Shown: positions 35,901 through 45,636 of the stretch, piece after piece
How the letters are laid out: each line of letters begins with the position of its first letter
Numbering within the stretch: the stretch's first letter is position 1
Assembly (NCBI RefSeq): GCF_019916085.1
Contig: NZ_CP049834.1
Coordinates: forward strand, 651,501 to 715,500
Source of the DNA: Aquirufa lenticrescens
Lineage (GTDB): Bacteria > Bacteroidota > Bacteroidia > Cytophagales > Spirosomataceae
Direction: 5' to 3'
DNA length: 64,000 nucleotides
The notes under the pieces: generated by a model
Database searches by the model: none
What the model saw: only the letters and a program-made list of their open reading frames with translations
Told to the model about the DNA's origin: nothing
Made by a program: the position numbers and the translations under genes

Positions 35901-37156
35901 GAATGCAATTTGAAGATATAAATGGCGATGGATTTATGGATTTATATCCTTACACTACTCAGCATACTTCAGTGAGTTGGAATCAAAAGGATGATATCAA
36001 TTATTTTGAATGGAATAATACGTCCAAGAAATTTGCTTTCAAGAGTTTAAATGGATTTAATTCTTACTTCAACAGTGGACCATATCAAGGGATGTTTCAA
36101 AAAAACAGCTTTGATTTAGTTGATTTAGATAATGATGGCAAGGTTGAATTTATTAGAAGTCATGGAGATAGTTTGACAGTAGTCCGCATATCCAAGCCTG
36201 ACTGTTTTAAAGCAATTAAGCCCATTTTAAATACTTCCAAATTCACTTTTTGCGCTAGTGATACATTAAAATTATCTATTACGAACAGTGTGAAAAAAGA
36301 TAAGTACAAATGGTATTTCGGAAGTCAGGTGGATTCTTCTAATGTGACATCTAGGAATTTTATCGATTCGTATAAGGTAATTATAGTTAAAAAGGACAGT
36401 TTAGGTTGTGAAACTAGGTCGGACACTTTAGCTGTCACTAAACTAGCTGCTGTTCCATCTCCCACCATCACCGCCACCACACCGCTCACCTTCTGCGCCG
36501 GACAAAATGTAGTGCTGACCAGTAATGGGACGAGTAATCAGTGGTATTTGAATGACAAATTGATTGCAAACGCGACAGCTGCAACTTACACTGCAAACGT
36601 TGCTGGAACGTATAAAGTGAAGGCGATTAGCGGTGATTGCAGTAGTCCGTTGAGTGCAGCCTCTAATGTCGTAGTAAATCCTATTCCTGCCATTCCTACG
36701 ATTACGATGGAAGCGAATGGTGGTTTAACTTCGAGTGCTTCGGATGGTAATCAGTGGTATTTAAATGATGTTAAAATTGATAATGCTACCCAAAAAACAA
36801 TTAATCCTACGAAGAGCGGTAATTATACTGTGAAGGTGGTTACGCCTTGTGCGAGTGAGATTAGTAAGCCTTATAATTTGGTTGTAACTTCGACGGAAGA
36901 GACCATTTTAGGTCAGGTATCGGTTTCTCCTAATCCGGTTGGTGGCGAATTTAAGGTGAGCTTCCCTGTCGAATTTGGTAAGACAGCGATGGTTAAAATT
37001 GTCGATATGTCTGGAAATGTTCAGTTTAAAAAGGCATCGGTGAATGATGGAGAGCGCATCGATGTGAGGAATTTAAATGGAGGTAATTATATTTTACATT
37101 TGCAATCAAATGATAACGCAAATGTGAAAGCGATTAAGGTTAGTAAAGTTGATTAG
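32927..37156 (+). CDS. Giant secreted FG-GAP/TSP3/Ig-like protein with T9SS sorting domain
   Basis: 1409 residues with a signal peptide (1-20). Many FG-GAP/VCBS-type calcium-binding repeats ([32 protein letters not shown] and similar) fill residues 45-540 and 620-1070. Thrombospondin type-3-like repeats ([19 protein letters not shown]) lie near 545-590. Ig-like modules with [13 protein letters not shown] patterns follow, then a C-terminal type-A sorting domain (SVSPNP ... [10 protein letters not shown]). It should be exported by T9SS and fixed at the cell surface, probably for adhesion or glycan binding. Its C-terminal part is nearly identical to the next gene. Confidence 0.88.
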   Translation: MKKLILIQLVLLFSIKISAQTNSDFKIDFSKYSTRVFSYKTNANGPGWRITVPIDLNGDGHIDFVSTGDDMAPVAKQEFTYLNFYENDGKNNFIDKTKKYSKDTLWSIRPTWPLIDDFNYDGKPDIYFTGEHVHCQMDVNSLKKYPFLKTGIDIDTSNNFSFITRRHHLYLSQPDGTYKDDVSFMQGMTPVSTFGTVAVDFDKDGYVDILNSVSTGSGWNIELFKNNAGKSMTKSSPFSIYGGINQNNVVYYRNKIDSIGGGAEGPENFKFYDVNNDSFLDLIMQDREGNSLVMLSQNKQLDFYSPVRKFDDLASNDLVNGMPGSKLAVRGFYVADLKKNGEKQLIAHWSNGGGDYQPGKKLYQLIKVFEFKNNFLVDATSSYFYPNENKGKNYGVATLSLIDLDQNGYTDLYPNGFDQDGQGYQGYNGNDSTMYYRNINGKFKLSSLGKKYNFPEFQQMEKIMKQNQLDTLRKFTIANSMMPVFSGPNKSLIFYSQQTEPGIDRSALPTNELRDLARKVYSDSLNNHYKGFVLKINLCDPTKDLDLDGIGDGCDLDIDGDGVNNDKDNCTLMYNPDQADTDKDGKGNACDDPIIIDVAPTKILTKNGYDIFRIPLPTKEFGISKSALPVPFDRAIVPIDINNDGLMDFITNYGPTENGEEIGLGHMSLPLYYINQGNLRFKSYVNPNFQDYSIFHALQNYELADVNGDKKQDILLGGEHYHLENVITGMEQKAINWLANAANHRISRDYSKYQFKLNRYYSFNDAGLMIDNVKKIDNSTTINDCEGQFNSIQSIGVGDYDNDNDMDYVTMATTHCQGNIVNYMQNDGKGNFTLFRKASLYVLSEGRMISYDVNGDGKLDIIGIGNRSMPNSPMEKTSDIVYFLNQGGGTFDFGSPQVIEKITNENNLSQCLRSFKIIDLNGDGKKEIIIYSTNLYATIGGDIYNDPVKKAKLEPLNRVYVLTPNNSTLSNVTSQYIDDLGGFDKIYFNHSGMQFEDINGDGFMDLYPYTTQHTSVSWNQKDDINYFEWNNTSKKFAFKSLNGFNSYFNSGPYQGMFQKNSFDLVDLDNDGKVEFIRSHGDSLTVVRISKPDCFKAIKPILNTSKFTFCASDTLKLSITNSVKKDKYKWYFGSQVDSSNVTSRNFIDSYKVIIVKKDSLGCETRSDTLAVTKLAAVPSPTITATTPLTFCAGQNVVLTSNGTSNQWYLNDKLIANATAATYTANVAGTYKVKAISGDCSSPLSAASNVVVNPIPAIPTITMEANGGLTSSASDGNQWYLNDVKIDNATQKTINPTKSGNYTVKVVTPCASEISKPYNLVVTSTEETILGQVSVSPNPVGGEFKVSFPVEFGKTAMVKIVDMSGNVQFKKASVNDGERIDVRNLNGGNYILHLQSNDNANVKAIKVSKVD
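36461..37147 (+). repeat. 687-bp near-identical repeat, copy 1 (Ig-like to sorting domain)
   Basis: Aligned without gaps to 40141-40827 (offset 3680). The last 189 bases (36959-37147) are identical to 40639-40827, while the upstream part carries scattered substitutions. Confidence 0.9.
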
Positions 37157-37266
37157 ACGTAGATAGTTAGAAATAAATCAGTTCTATTAAATATACATAA
37201 CGATTTGAATCTAAGGATTGGTTTTAAGTTAAATAAGTGTCAATTAATACGATATAAAAAACCGTT

Positions 37267-40200
37267 ATGAATAAATACGTATACATAGTATTGATGTGTT
37301 TCTTAGCGAATAATCTTTATTCTCTAGAATTATCTACAATCAATTCAGACTTCAAAAAAGGGAAATCAGTATTATTCCAATCTAAGGGTAATGTACTGGA
37401 AGAATTATATCGCAATAAACAAAATCATGAAGCTGCAGACTTTTTGAAGACAATAAATAATAAAGGGCTATTTGTTGCAAATAACGATGTCGATAATGAT
37501 GGAATTGCTGATAATTTAGACAATTGTAAATATTTATATAATCCCTCTCAGCTCGATATTAATAGTGATGGAATAGGAGATATTTGTACATTGGGTAAAG
37601 GAATTTTGAAATCTTCAATCTCCGAACTAGCAGATAAGAAAATAGGGGATTCTATTTCATTGAAGGACATTATTCCAGATAGTGTTTTTCAAAAATATAG
37701 CGTTGATTTAAGTTTAACTAAATCATTATTTAAACTTAAAGGTAAATCACTTGTCTATTTAAAATCATTTTCAGAATTAGATTCTGATCTAGTACAAATT
37801 CCAATTACGTTAAAAATTTCAGAATCTGTAAAAACAATAGATACATTAACAATTCGGAGAATAGATTATGTCAATTGGCCTAAAAACACAGCGAAAATCC
37901 AAAATGGATACATCCCTTATTATTACAATTCCTTAACTCAGCAAGTATTAAGTCCATTTAATAAACAGAGGGTAGGGGTATCTCAATTTTTTCCTATGAG
38001 GAATTCGAATGACTTCCTGTATTTAGATTTAAATAAAGACGGTAATTTAGATATCGTGGGTAATACGCAACAATTTAACCTACCTCTGCAAAATAAAAAT
38101 GTTTTTATGGGAGGTTTATTGATTCCCATTTACCTATTAATTGACAAGGAATTTAATATCAAATCTTACTCTGAAAATAGTGCTCATCCTGATATACTAT
38201 TTCATAATACCGATTATTATTCAGTTGAGGATTTGGATGGTGATGGTTGGAAAGAATTTATTCCTTTTGGTGAGCATTATCATGCACCCGTGATAGACGG
38301 AGATTCGGCATCAAAAAAACAACAAGAAGACATTCTTAAGAAATTGGGATTTCTTAAGAATCGAGATTTCAATAGTTGGGGTGCTAAAATTCAAAGATCT
38401 TATAAAGTTGTTAATGGTAGATTAGTTGATAACTATAAAAAAATAGTTACGACCCCTGCAACAAATAAATTCTTTTCCTTCATGGGGCATGCATCTGGAG
38501 ATATTGATAATGATGGAGATGTTGATTTCTTGTTTTCAGGAGGAAGTGAAAATGGTGAAGTATTAGGTGTCTCCTTAAATACAGGGAATGATTCATTGAA
38601 AACGAAAACAGTTCAAACGAATGGATATAGTACAAGTCCTGAAGGTCCTAATTTATTGATTGATATGGATAATGATGGATATAAGGATTATTTTTTCAGC
38701 GGACAAATATATGATCAAGCTACTAATAAATTTAAAACTGGATATTTAGGCTATATCAAAAATAGGGGAAATGGAGAATTTGATGTTCAAAATCCTGTCT
38801 TTTATAATCAATTTGCCAATATTGAACTTTCCTCGAAAAATATATTTGAATTAGATTTAAATAAAGATGGGAAAAAGGAAATTGTCGTTTTTAGATCAAG
38901 AGGTTTGGGTAGTATAAACCCGGGATTAGATACATCAAAAATCAGTTCTCAAATTTTAGTATTAGAGGTAAAGGGAGATGGAACAATTATAGATAAGACC
39001 ACAACATATTTTGATAAAAACACAACATCAAAGACCTTATCTGGTTCAAATTGGTTGTTTTATGAGGATATAGATGGAGATAAAATCAAAGATTTTTTTC
39101 CTTATTATTTTGCTGATACCACATTTGCAAATTATTTCAAGGAATATACTTTGTTTAACGGCTATTGGGAAAAGGCAAATGCAAATACTGTTTACTTCAA
39201 GGGCGATGCATTGGGTAATTTTAAATTTACCAACCTTGGCAATTTTAAGTTTACAGATGAGATGCCTTATTTTGGGAGGGAGAATTCAGAGAGAATTGGT
39301 AACAGAATGTTTCCTAAAGATTTAAATGGGGATGGAACGGCTGAATTATTAGTAGCACCTCATATAGGGATTAATTTGATAATATTTAAGTTAGCAACAG
39401 CTAAAGAAAAACTTTGCTCTAACGCCACAAAGCCAATTATAAACACATCGAAATTCACTTTTTGCGCCAGTGATACATTAAAATTATCGATTACGAACAG
39501 TGTAAAAAAAGATAAATACAAATGGTATTTTGGATCTCAAGTGGATTCCACTAATGTTACTTCTAAGGGTTTTGTTGATTCCTATAAGGTGTTAATAGTT
39601 AAAACAGATAGCTTGGGTTGTGAGTCAAAATCTGACACTTTGGTTTTAACGAAGTTAGCAACAATCACTACCCCCACCATCACCGCCACCACACCACTCA
39701 TATTCTGCGCAGGACAAAATGTGGTGCTGACCAGTAATGGGGCTAATAATCAATGGTATATAAATGGTAGTGCTATAGCTAACGCAACTATGGCTACGTA
39801 TTCAGCCAATGTTTCAGGTACATATAAAGTGAAATCAATAAGCGGTGAATGTAGTAGCCTATTAAGTTCAGCTGTAAATGTTGTTGTTAATCCAACTCCC
39901 AATGTGCCATTGATTTCTAATTCAACATCATTGGCTTTTTGTTCAGGTCAAAATGTTGTTTTAACGAGTAATGGGCCTAATAATCAGTGGTATCAAGATG
40001 GGAATATTATAAGTAATGCTAATTCAAGCACATTCACAGCCACTGGTTCTGGAGTATATAAAGTTCGAGCATCTTTAGGAGATTGTGTAAGCGAATTAAG
40101 CGCTGGCGTCAGTGTATTAGTGACCACTACACCAGCCACCCCCACTATCACCGCCACCACACCACTCACCTTCTGCGCCGGACAAAATGTAGTGCTGACC

Positions 40201-40836
40201 AGTAATGGGGCGAGCAATCAGTGGTATTTGAATGACAAATTGATTACAAATGCGACTGCGGCGACTTACACCGCAAATGCTGCTGGAACGTATAAAGTGA
40301 AGGCGATTAGTGGTGATTGCAGCAGTCCGTTGAGTGCGGCTTCTAATGTTGTAGTAAATCCTATTCCTGCCATTCCTACGATTACGATGGAAGCGAATGG
40401 TGGTTTAACTTCGAGTGCTTCGGATGGGAATCAGTGGTATTTTAATGATGTCAAAATTGATAATGCCACGCAAAAGACTATTAACCCAACGAAGAGCGGT
40501 AATTATACAGTGAAGGTGGTTACGCCTTGCGCAAGCGAGATAAGTAAACCTTATAACCTTGTGGTTACTTCGACAGAGGAAACCATTTTAGGTCAGGTGT
40601 CAGTTTCTCCTAATCCAGTAACTGGAGAATTTAAAGTAAGCTTCCCTGTCGAATTTGGTAAGACAGCGATGGTTAAAATTGTCGATATGTCTGGAAATGT
40701 TCAGTTTAAAAAGGCATCGGTGAATGATGGAGAGCGCATCGATGTGAGGAATTTAAATGGAGGTAATTATATTTTACATTTGCAATCAAATGATAACGCA
40801 AATGTGAAAGCGATTAAGGTTAGTAAAATACTATAA
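37267..40836 (+). CDS. Second giant secreted FG-GAP/TSP3/Ig-like protein with T9SS sorting domain
   Basis: 1189 residues, paralogue of the upstream gene (110-base gap, same strand). Signal peptide 1-18. TSP3-like DVDNDGIADNLDNC lies near 76-90, then FG-GAP repeats (DLNKDGNLDIV, DLDGDGWKEF, DIDNDGDVDFLF, DLNGDGTAELL), then four Ig-like modules in tandem with [13 protein letters not shown] or [13 protein letters not shown] cores, and the same C-terminal sorting domain. It lacks the first FG-GAP block of its partner but has additional Ig-like repeats. Surface-exposed; ligand unknown. Confidence 0.88.
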   Translation: MNKYVYIVLMCFLANNLYSLELSTINSDFKKGKSVLFQSKGNVLEELYRNKQNHEAADFLKTINNKGLFVANNDVDNDGIADNLDNCKYLYNPSQLDINSDGIGDICTLGKGILKSSISELADKKIGDSISLKDIIPDSVFQKYSVDLSLTKSLFKLKGKSLVYLKSFSELDSDLVQIPITLKISESVKTIDTLTIRRIDYVNWPKNTAKIQNGYIPYYYNSLTQQVLSPFNKQRVGVSQFFPMRNSNDFLYLDLNKDGNLDIVGNTQQFNLPLQNKNVFMGGLLIPIYLLIDKEFNIKSYSENSAHPDILFHNTDYYSVEDLDGDGWKEFIPFGEHYHAPVIDGDSASKKQQEDILKKLGFLKNRDFNSWGAKIQRSYKVVNGRLVDNYKKIVTTPATNKFFSFMGHASGDIDNDGDVDFLFSGGSENGEVLGVSLNTGNDSLKTKTVQTNGYSTSPEGPNLLIDMDNDGYKDYFFSGQIYDQATNKFKTGYLGYIKNRGNGEFDVQNPVFYNQFANIELSSKNIFELDLNKDGKKEIVVFRSRGLGSINPGLDTSKISSQILVLEVKGDGTIIDKTTTYFDKNTTSKTLSGSNWLFYEDIDGDKIKDFFPYYFADTTFANYFKEYTLFNGYWEKANANTVYFKGDALGNFKFTNLGNFKFTDEMPYFGRENSERIGNRMFPKDLNGDGTAELLVAPHIGINLIIFKLATAKEKLCSNATKPIINTSKFTFCASDTLKLSITNSVKKDKYKWYFGSQVDSTNVTSKGFVDSYKVLIVKTDSLGCESKSDTLVLTKLATITTPTITATTPLIFCAGQNVVLTSNGANNQWYINGSAIANATMATYSANVSGTYKVKSISGECSSLLSSAVNVVVNPTPNVPLISNSTSLAFCSGQNVVLTSNGPNNQWYQDGNIISNANSSTFTATGSGVYKVRASLGDCVSELSAGVSVLVTTTPATPTITATTPLTFCAGQNVVLTSNGASNQWYLNDKLITNATAATYTANAAGTYKVKAISGDCSSPLSAASNVVVNPIPAIPTITMEANGGLTSSASDGNQWYFNDVKIDNATQKTINPTKSGNYTVKVVTPCASEISKPYNLVVTSTEETILGQVSVSPNPVTGEFKVSFPVEFGKTAMVKIVDMSGNVQFKKASVNDGERIDVRNLNGGNYILHLQSNDNANVKAIKVSKIL
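39673..39890 (+). repeat. Additional Ig-like module copy at DNA level
   Basis: Starts CCCACCATCACCGCCACC and repeats the module found at 36461 and 40141, but diverges after about 100 bases. It shows internal duplication within the second giant gene. Confidence 0.7.
40141..40827 (+). repeat. 687-bp near-identical repeat, copy 2
   Basis: Partner of 36461-37147. It covers the last complete Ig-like modules and the T9SS sorting domain. Identity is complete over the final 189 bases. Confidence 0.9.
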
Positions 40837-40842
40837 GCATTT

Positions 40843-42039
40843 ATGTCCACCAGCACCACCCTAAAAAGAATCGATTCCATCGACGTATTACGTGGCATTG
40901 TCATGGTCATCATGGCCATTGATCATGTGCGGGATTTTGTACACGATCAGGCCTATACGGGTGACCCGCTGAATGTGTTGACGACGACCCCTGTATTGTA
41001 TTTTACGCGGTGGATCACGCATCTGTGTGCGCCTACGTTTGTTTTTCTGTCGGGGCTTTCTATTTATTTGCAAAGTATTCGAAAGTCAAAAGCGGAATTG
41101 ATTTCGTTCCTGTTTAAGCGGGGGATTTGGTTGATTTTCGTGGAATTGGTCTTGATATCTTTAGCCATTACGTTTAATCCATTTTATAATTTAGTCTTAC
41201 TGCAGGTTATTTGGGCGATTGGGATTAGCATGATTATTTTAGCTTTTCTGAGTCGTCTGCCGTTTAAAGTGGTTTTGGCCATTGGGTTGGTGATTGTTTT
41301 GGGGCATAATGTGTTGGACTTTTGGGAGGCTGAGCCTGGGTTTAAGGCAGGGTTTTGGTGGGATTTGTTTCACCATGGTTTATTTGCGGTTTATCCTATC
41401 GTAGGTGATCATTACCTGGCCATTATGTACCCTTTTGTCCCTTGGACGGGTTTGATGATTTTAGGTTATTGTTTTGGAGTTTTCTTTACTGCCAAATTCA
41501 CAGCGACTGAAAGACAAAAAATCTTAACAAGGATCGGGTCATTCTTATTGGTCTTTTTTGTGGTTCTGAGAGCGATTAATGTCTATGGCGATCCGCACCC
41601 GTGGTCGACTCAGGCAAATGGGTTCGATACCTTTTTGTCCTTTATCAATGTAAACAAATACCCGCCTTCTTTGGCTTACATGTCCGTGATGATTGGGATA
41701 GCTATTTTAGCTCTGGCTTTTTTAGAAAATATTCATAATAAACTGACGAACGTATTCCAGACATTCGGTAGAACTGCTTTTTTCTATTATATCGTGCATT
41801 TTTACCTAGCGCACCTAATAACGGCGGCGTTATTTTTTTACAGGGGACATTCGCTTGATGATGCTATGAAAGCGCTTCAAAAAATCCCTTTTCTTTTTCA
41901 AATTGCGGGAGAAGGGTATAGTCTAGAAATCGTGTACTTGATTTGGATTCTGCTAATTGCCGGCCTGTATCCCTTGTGTAAGTGGTATGATTCCTACAAG
42001 ACGGCACACAAGGAAAAGTGGTGGTTGAGTTATTTGTAG
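40843..42039 (+). CDS. DUF1624 / HGSNAT-like multi-pass membrane protein
   Basis: 398 residues with about ten hydrophobic segments. The N-terminus RIDSIDVLRGIVMVIMAIDHVRDF is the DUF1624 (heparan-alpha-glucosaminide N-acetyltransferase-like) signature, with catalytic-type DH in AIDHVRDF and HLCAPTFVFLSGLS following. Homologues transfer acyl groups from cytosolic acyl-CoA to extracytosolic glycans. It begins 6 bases after the giant gene, so it may be in the same transcript. Confidence 0.88.
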   Translation: MSTSTTLKRIDSIDVLRGIVMVIMAIDHVRDFVHDQAYTGDPLNVLTTTPVLYFTRWITHLCAPTFVFLSGLSIYLQSIRKSKAELISFLFKRGIWLIFVELVLISLAITFNPFYNLVLLQVIWAIGISMIILAFLSRLPFKVVLAIGLVIVLGHNVLDFWEAEPGFKAGFWWDLFHHGLFAVYPIVGDHYLAIMYPFVPWTGLMILGYCFGVFFTAKFTATERQKILTRIGSFLLVFFVVLRAINVYGDPHPWSTQANGFDTFLSFINVNKYPPSLAYMSVMIGIAILALAFLENIHNKLTNVFQTFGRTAFFYYIVHFYLAHLITAALFFYRGHSLDDAMKALQKIPFLFQIAGEGYSLEIVYLIWILLIAGLYPLCKWYDSYKTAHKEKWWLSYL

Positions 42040-42053
42040 TTTGTTAAAGCCCA

Positions 42054-42089
42054 TAAAAAAAGCCACCTGCTATCAGGTGGCTTTTTTAT
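42054..42089. terminator. Bidirectional terminator
   Basis: Stem AAAAAAGCCACCTG / CAGGTGGCTTTTTT with a 4-base loop, between the stop at 42039 (+) and the stop at 42105 (-). The core stem repeats that at 30891 and 45585. Confidence 0.9.
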
Positions 42090-42104
42090 TACGTAAACCG
42101 CTAA

Positions 42105-42593
42105 TTACTTAGTCGCAGGTGCCGCAGGAGCCGCAGGTGCTAAATCTGAATTCCAGATATCTCTAATAGCTATTAATTTGCCATCTACACGTTTGAAAAC
42201 ACCCATGTATTTTCCTTTATCTAAAGAAGTTCCATCCGGTGTGAAATGCTCGTATGTACCATAAGTAGTAATCGTATTTTCATCTCCCATAGCATCTCCT
42301 AAAGTAAGATTAGTGGTGCCAATAAATTTAAATGGTTCGACTACACTTTTTTGGATATTGGCTCTTCCTTCAGTTGAAACTGCATTTGGGGCCATCCGCA
42401 CTGCATCTTCAGCGAATAAATTAGCAAAGCCGACCGAGTCTTTATTTTTTACAATAGTTTCGAAATTTACCTGCCAATCTTCTACATCTTTTTTGACAGC
42501 CTCGATGTCGAAAGCAGCAGCTTTTTCGGCTTTTTGTTCACATGAAGTGAAAATCATTGTCCCTAATACAAGGGGTAGAATTAGTTTTTTCAT
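42105..42593 (-). CDS. Lipoprotein of DUF4440/SnoaL type
   Basis: 162 residues with lipobox FTSC (Cys18). DUF4440-type core: DVEDWQVNFETIVKNKDSVGFANLFAEDAVRMAPNAV, then TTYGTYEHFTPDG, DKGKYMGVFKRVDGKL and IRDIWNSD. The tail is Ala/Pro-rich. Function unknown; it lies divergent to the GH30 gene at 42714. Confidence 0.83.
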   Translation of the reverse strand: MKKLILPLVLGTMIFTSCEQKAEKAAAFDIEAVKKDVEDWQVNFETIVKNKDSVGFANLFAEDAVRMAPNAVSTEGRANIQKSVVEPFKFIGTTNLTLGDAMGDENTITTYGTYEHFTPDGTSLDKGKYMGVFKRVDGKLIAIRDIWNSDLAPAAPAAPATK

Positions 42594-42713
42594 TGTTTGA
42601 TATGTTTAAGGTTTCCAAAAGATAGTTAAATAAAATCACATTTTAAACATATTCTGTCTTTGCACATTTTATCCGTTTAGATTTAATACCTTTAGCTAAA
42701 TTATCAACAACCT

Positions 42714-44075
42714 ATGAAACACATTCTTCTCGCATTCTGCACGTTAGCTTTTTTATTCTCGTGCAGTAAAGAAGAACAGGTGCCGGTTCAAACGACACCT
42801 ACTCTTGATTTTTCAAACGCTGAATTCTACCTCAGCCTTCCTAAACAGAAATCCTTTTTTCAGAAAATTGATAAGCCTGGAGCGAATGGTTCAGGCGATC
42901 TGTTGGTTGTAAATCCTGATTTAACATTTCAAACTATCGATGGTTTTGGATTGGCCTTGACGGGAGGGAGTGCGCAAGTGATGTATCGCTTGGAACCGGT
43001 GAAGAGGGCTGCGTTGTTGCAGGAGTTGTTTGGGAAAAATGGGATGACCGTGTTGCGCATTAGTGTGGGGGCGTCTGATTTAGATTCAGCGGTATTTTCT
43101 TATGAGGATGAGCCAGGAACATTTAGTTTGGCCAAATCGAAACCGGACTTAATTCCCCTGTTGAAGGAAATTATAGCGATTAATCCGGCCATTAAAATTA
43201 TGGCGTCACCCTGGTCTGCGCCTATTTGGATGAAGGACAATTATTCTAGCAGGGGCGGCTCGTTGATGGAAAAATACTATGTCACCTACGCGGAATATTT
43301 AGCGAAGTATATACAGGAGATGGCCAAAGAAGGTATTCCGATTTGGTCCTTAACTCCGCAGAATGAACCCTTGAATCCAGGCAATAATCCGAGTATGTAC
43401 ATGAGTGCATTGATGCAGGGTACTTTTGTTGCCAAAGCTTTGGGACCTGTATTTGAAAAACAAGGTATTCAGACGAAAATTGTCATTTATGATCACAATT
43501 GCGATCACCCAGAATATGCGATTGAATTATTAAATGTGCCGGAGGTTCGAAAGTATGTGAACGGTTCTGCCTTTCACTTGTATGGTGGGGATATATCGGC
43601 CATGAGTCAAGTACAAAGGGCACATCCTGATAAAGATTTGTATTTTACAGAGCAGTGGACCGGTGCGAAGGGAGATTTTGCAAGTGAGTTTATGTGGCAC
43701 ATGAAAAATGTCATTATAGGTTCAGTTAATAATCATGCCAAAGCAGTCATTGAATGGAATCTAGCCACCGATCCTACCTATGGCCCTCACACGCCTGGCG
43801 GATGTTCGGAATGTCTAGGCGCCTTAACTATTGGTGGCCAGGAAATCACTCGAAATCAATCGTATTACATCGTCATGCAAGCGGCTAAATTTATCCCTCC
43901 AGGATCTGTTCGCATAGGCATTTCTGCTCCATTGGGTATTCAGGCGGCGGCTTTCAAGCGACCTGATGGAAAAATAGTCGTGCTGGTTCAAAATGAGGGA
44001 GCTAAAAAGAGTATATCCCTAGGCAAGCAGAATATAGAATTAGCAGCGGATTCGGTTTTGACGATTGTGCTATAA
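42714..44075 (+). CDS. Lipoprotein GH30 glycoside hydrolase (glucosylceramidase-type)
   Basis: 453 residues with lipobox LFSC (Cys17). GH30 barrel: QTIDGFGLALTGGSA (73-87), acid/base Glu218 in LTPQNEPL, nucleophile Glu313 in YFTEQW, and WNLATDP near residue 344, plus the C-terminal beta-sandwich. The DGFGLALTGGSA opening is that of glucosylceramidase/beta-1,6-glucanase branches and differs from the FGASDCW opening of the GH30 at 8898, so the two probably act on different glycans. Ends 1 base from the convergent gene's stop. Confidence 0.9.
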   Translation: MKHILLAFCTLAFLFSCSKEEQVPVQTTPTLDFSNAEFYLSLPKQKSFFQKIDKPGANGSGDLLVVNPDLTFQTIDGFGLALTGGSAQVMYRLEPVKRAALLQELFGKNGMTVLRISVGASDLDSAVFSYEDEPGTFSLAKSKPDLIPLLKEIIAINPAIKIMASPWSAPIWMKDNYSSRGGSLMEKYYVTYAEYLAKYIQEMAKEGIPIWSLTPQNEPLNPGNNPSMYMSALMQGTFVAKALGPVFEKQGIQTKIVIYDHNCDHPEYAIELLNVPEVRKYVNGSAFHLYGGDISAMSQVQRAHPDKDLYFTEQWTGAKGDFASEFMWHMKNVIIGSVNNHAKAVIEWNLATDPTYGPHTPGGCSECLGALTIGGQEITRNQSYYIVMQAAKFIPPGSVRIGISAPLGIQAAAFKRPDGKIVVLVQNEGAKKSISLGKQNIELAADSVLTIVL

Positions 44076-44076
44076 A

Positions 44077-45372
44077 CTATTCCACGCCTCCTTCACTCAG
44101 CGCCTTTCTTTGAAGTTTCCGTATAGCCGTTTCGATCGATTTTTCGGGTTCAATGATATTGTATTTACCCCAAAAATCTGGATCCCCTAAACTCTTCACC
44201 TTGTCGGACATGATGACATTGGAACTTAGTTTTTGGGTATCTGGATTCTCTTTGTTTTCTTGTTTTTTCCAGTCGGTCACCGCCATTTCGATGGAGGTGG
44301 TGTAGACGGTGTTGAAGATACGTTTGGCCCAATTCAATTTAAACGTCAAATCCGCGCGAGAATAGGCATAAATCCACTTGTCTTTTTGTTGTCTATAGTT
44401 AATCTGGTAGCGGACTTCAGTAGGGTAGATGTCAAGGCCGGCTGGCTTTTTGCGGGTGAACATGAGTCCGGCTTTGACTTTATTTTCGACATTTAGGGCG
44501 AAAGTAGCACTAACGACGGCCAAACTCTTCGCATCGATGTATAATTTCCCGTAATAAAGCGGGGTTTCGATGCCTTGTTTTTGTTTGAAGGCTAATACCA
44601 AAACCTGGTTGTCATTTATCTGGGTGTTTTCTTCTAGGTTGAAATCGTACAGGTCGAAGGCCTCGTTTGAAAAGATAAAGTCAGGATACTTCACTAAATC
44701 GATGAACAGGGCGGAAAATGGACCACCTTGGAGTTTGAAATTGACTGTGTCTAACTTCGAGTAATCGGCATTTTTTCTGCCCTTGTATAGACTGATTTGA
44801 TCTTGTGAACCACTTTGGAAGGGTTGCTTTAGCACATTAATGATGGACTCAGAAAGGGAGACGTATGTGCGGCGTTTGCGAATGGTTTCGCGGTAGAAAG
44901 CCGTCATTTGGATGGGATCGTCGCCATAGTTTTGTAGACGATTTGCCAAAACCCCAGCATAGATATTTTTTGCATCACCACCTTTTACTACCACCTCTTC
45001 CAGAAAGGTTGTGCTGGGTTCTAAATACAACACATTCTTTTCGGGCTTTAAATCTTGGATGGAAACGACTTTGTTTCTATAGCCTAGGAAGGAAATGAGG
45101 AGGGTTGCATGCTGATTTTCGGCAGGAACTTTGATGGAAAATTTACCCTCGCTATTACTGATGGTGGAGATGGTGGTTCCGGAAACGGTGATGCTCGCGT
45201 AGATGAGTTCGTTTCTTGTTTTGCTGTCCAAAACCGATCCTTTAAACTGCTTGAACAAACTCGAATCTTCCTTAGCATAAACAGAAAAACGTGCCTCTGA
45301 GGGCATCGAAGCAAACAGCAGGAAGAACAATCCCATTATTCCTCGCACAAAAAATAGTAGGTTAGGTTTCAT
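44077..45372 (-). CDS. Secreted carboxypeptidase-like regulatory-domain protein
   Basis: 431 residues with a signal peptide (about 1-28). A CarboxypepD_reg-like beta-sandwich occupies residues 40-125 (FKGSVLDSKTRNELIYASITVSG, then SNSEGKFSIKV and LISFLGYRNKV). The remainder (130-400) is a conserved Bacteroidota region with FYRETIRKRRTYVSLSES and AVVSATFALNVENK and no known enzymatic motif. It lacks the TonB-dependent barrel that often follows this domain. Possibly an envelope protein. Confidence 0.8.
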   Translation of the reverse strand: MKPNLLFFVRGIMGLFFLLFASMPSEARFSVYAKEDSSLFKQFKGSVLDSKTRNELIYASITVSGTTISTISNSEGKFSIKVPAENQHATLLISFLGYRNKVVSIQDLKPEKNVLYLEPSTTFLEEVVVKGGDAKNIYAGVLANRLQNYGDDPIQMTAFYRETIRKRRTYVSLSESIINVLKQPFQSGSQDQISLYKGRKNADYSKLDTVNFKLQGGPFSALFIDLVKYPDFIFSNEAFDLYDFNLEENTQINDNQVLVLAFKQKQGIETPLYYGKLYIDAKSLAVVSATFALNVENKVKAGLMFTRKKPAGLDIYPTEVRYQINYRQQKDKWIYAYSRADLTFKLNWAKRIFNTVYTTSIEMAVTDWKKQENKENPDTQKLSSNVIMSDKVKSLGDPDFWGKYNIIEPEKSIETAIRKLQRKALSEGGVE

Positions 45373-45548
45373 TCGGTTATTACGATTAGTTGGATGAATA
45401 AATATATAACAAAGTAAAAAACAAAAGTGTTTTAAACTACGATTTTATTGGTAATGTGATGAGAGGTAAATGTGAGTAAGAAGGTAAATAGGGTAAGTAT
45501 TTGATTTTGTTTTTAGAGATTAAATCTTTTTCCCTAATAAATAAACCT

Positions 45549-45591
45549 CTCGTGCTACCCACTGTGATATTCCTGCCGTAAAATAAAAAAA
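45549..45591. repeat. 43-bp repeat, copy A, directly before a hairpin
   Basis: Matches 46226-46268 with 5 mismatches in 43 bases; shared core CTCGTGCTACCCACT and CTGCCGTAAAATAAAAAAA. In both places the copy leads directly into an intergenic hairpin. Confidence 0.65.
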
Positions 45592-45618
45592 AGCCACCCG
45601 TACAGGGTGGCTTTTTTT
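45585..45618 (-). terminator. Terminator of the 45637 gene
   Basis: Stem of about 14 bp (AAAAAAAGCCACCC / GGGTGGCTTTTTTT) around a 5-base loop, 19 bases past the stop codon on the minus strand. Confidence 0.85.
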
Positions 45619-45636
45619 ATGATGTGTTTAATGTTT

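Noticed and set aside
36400-40830. CRISPR-like or satellite array from regularly repeated segments
   Set aside because: The repeats are in frame, encode Ig-like modules of varying divergence and have no spacers of constant length.
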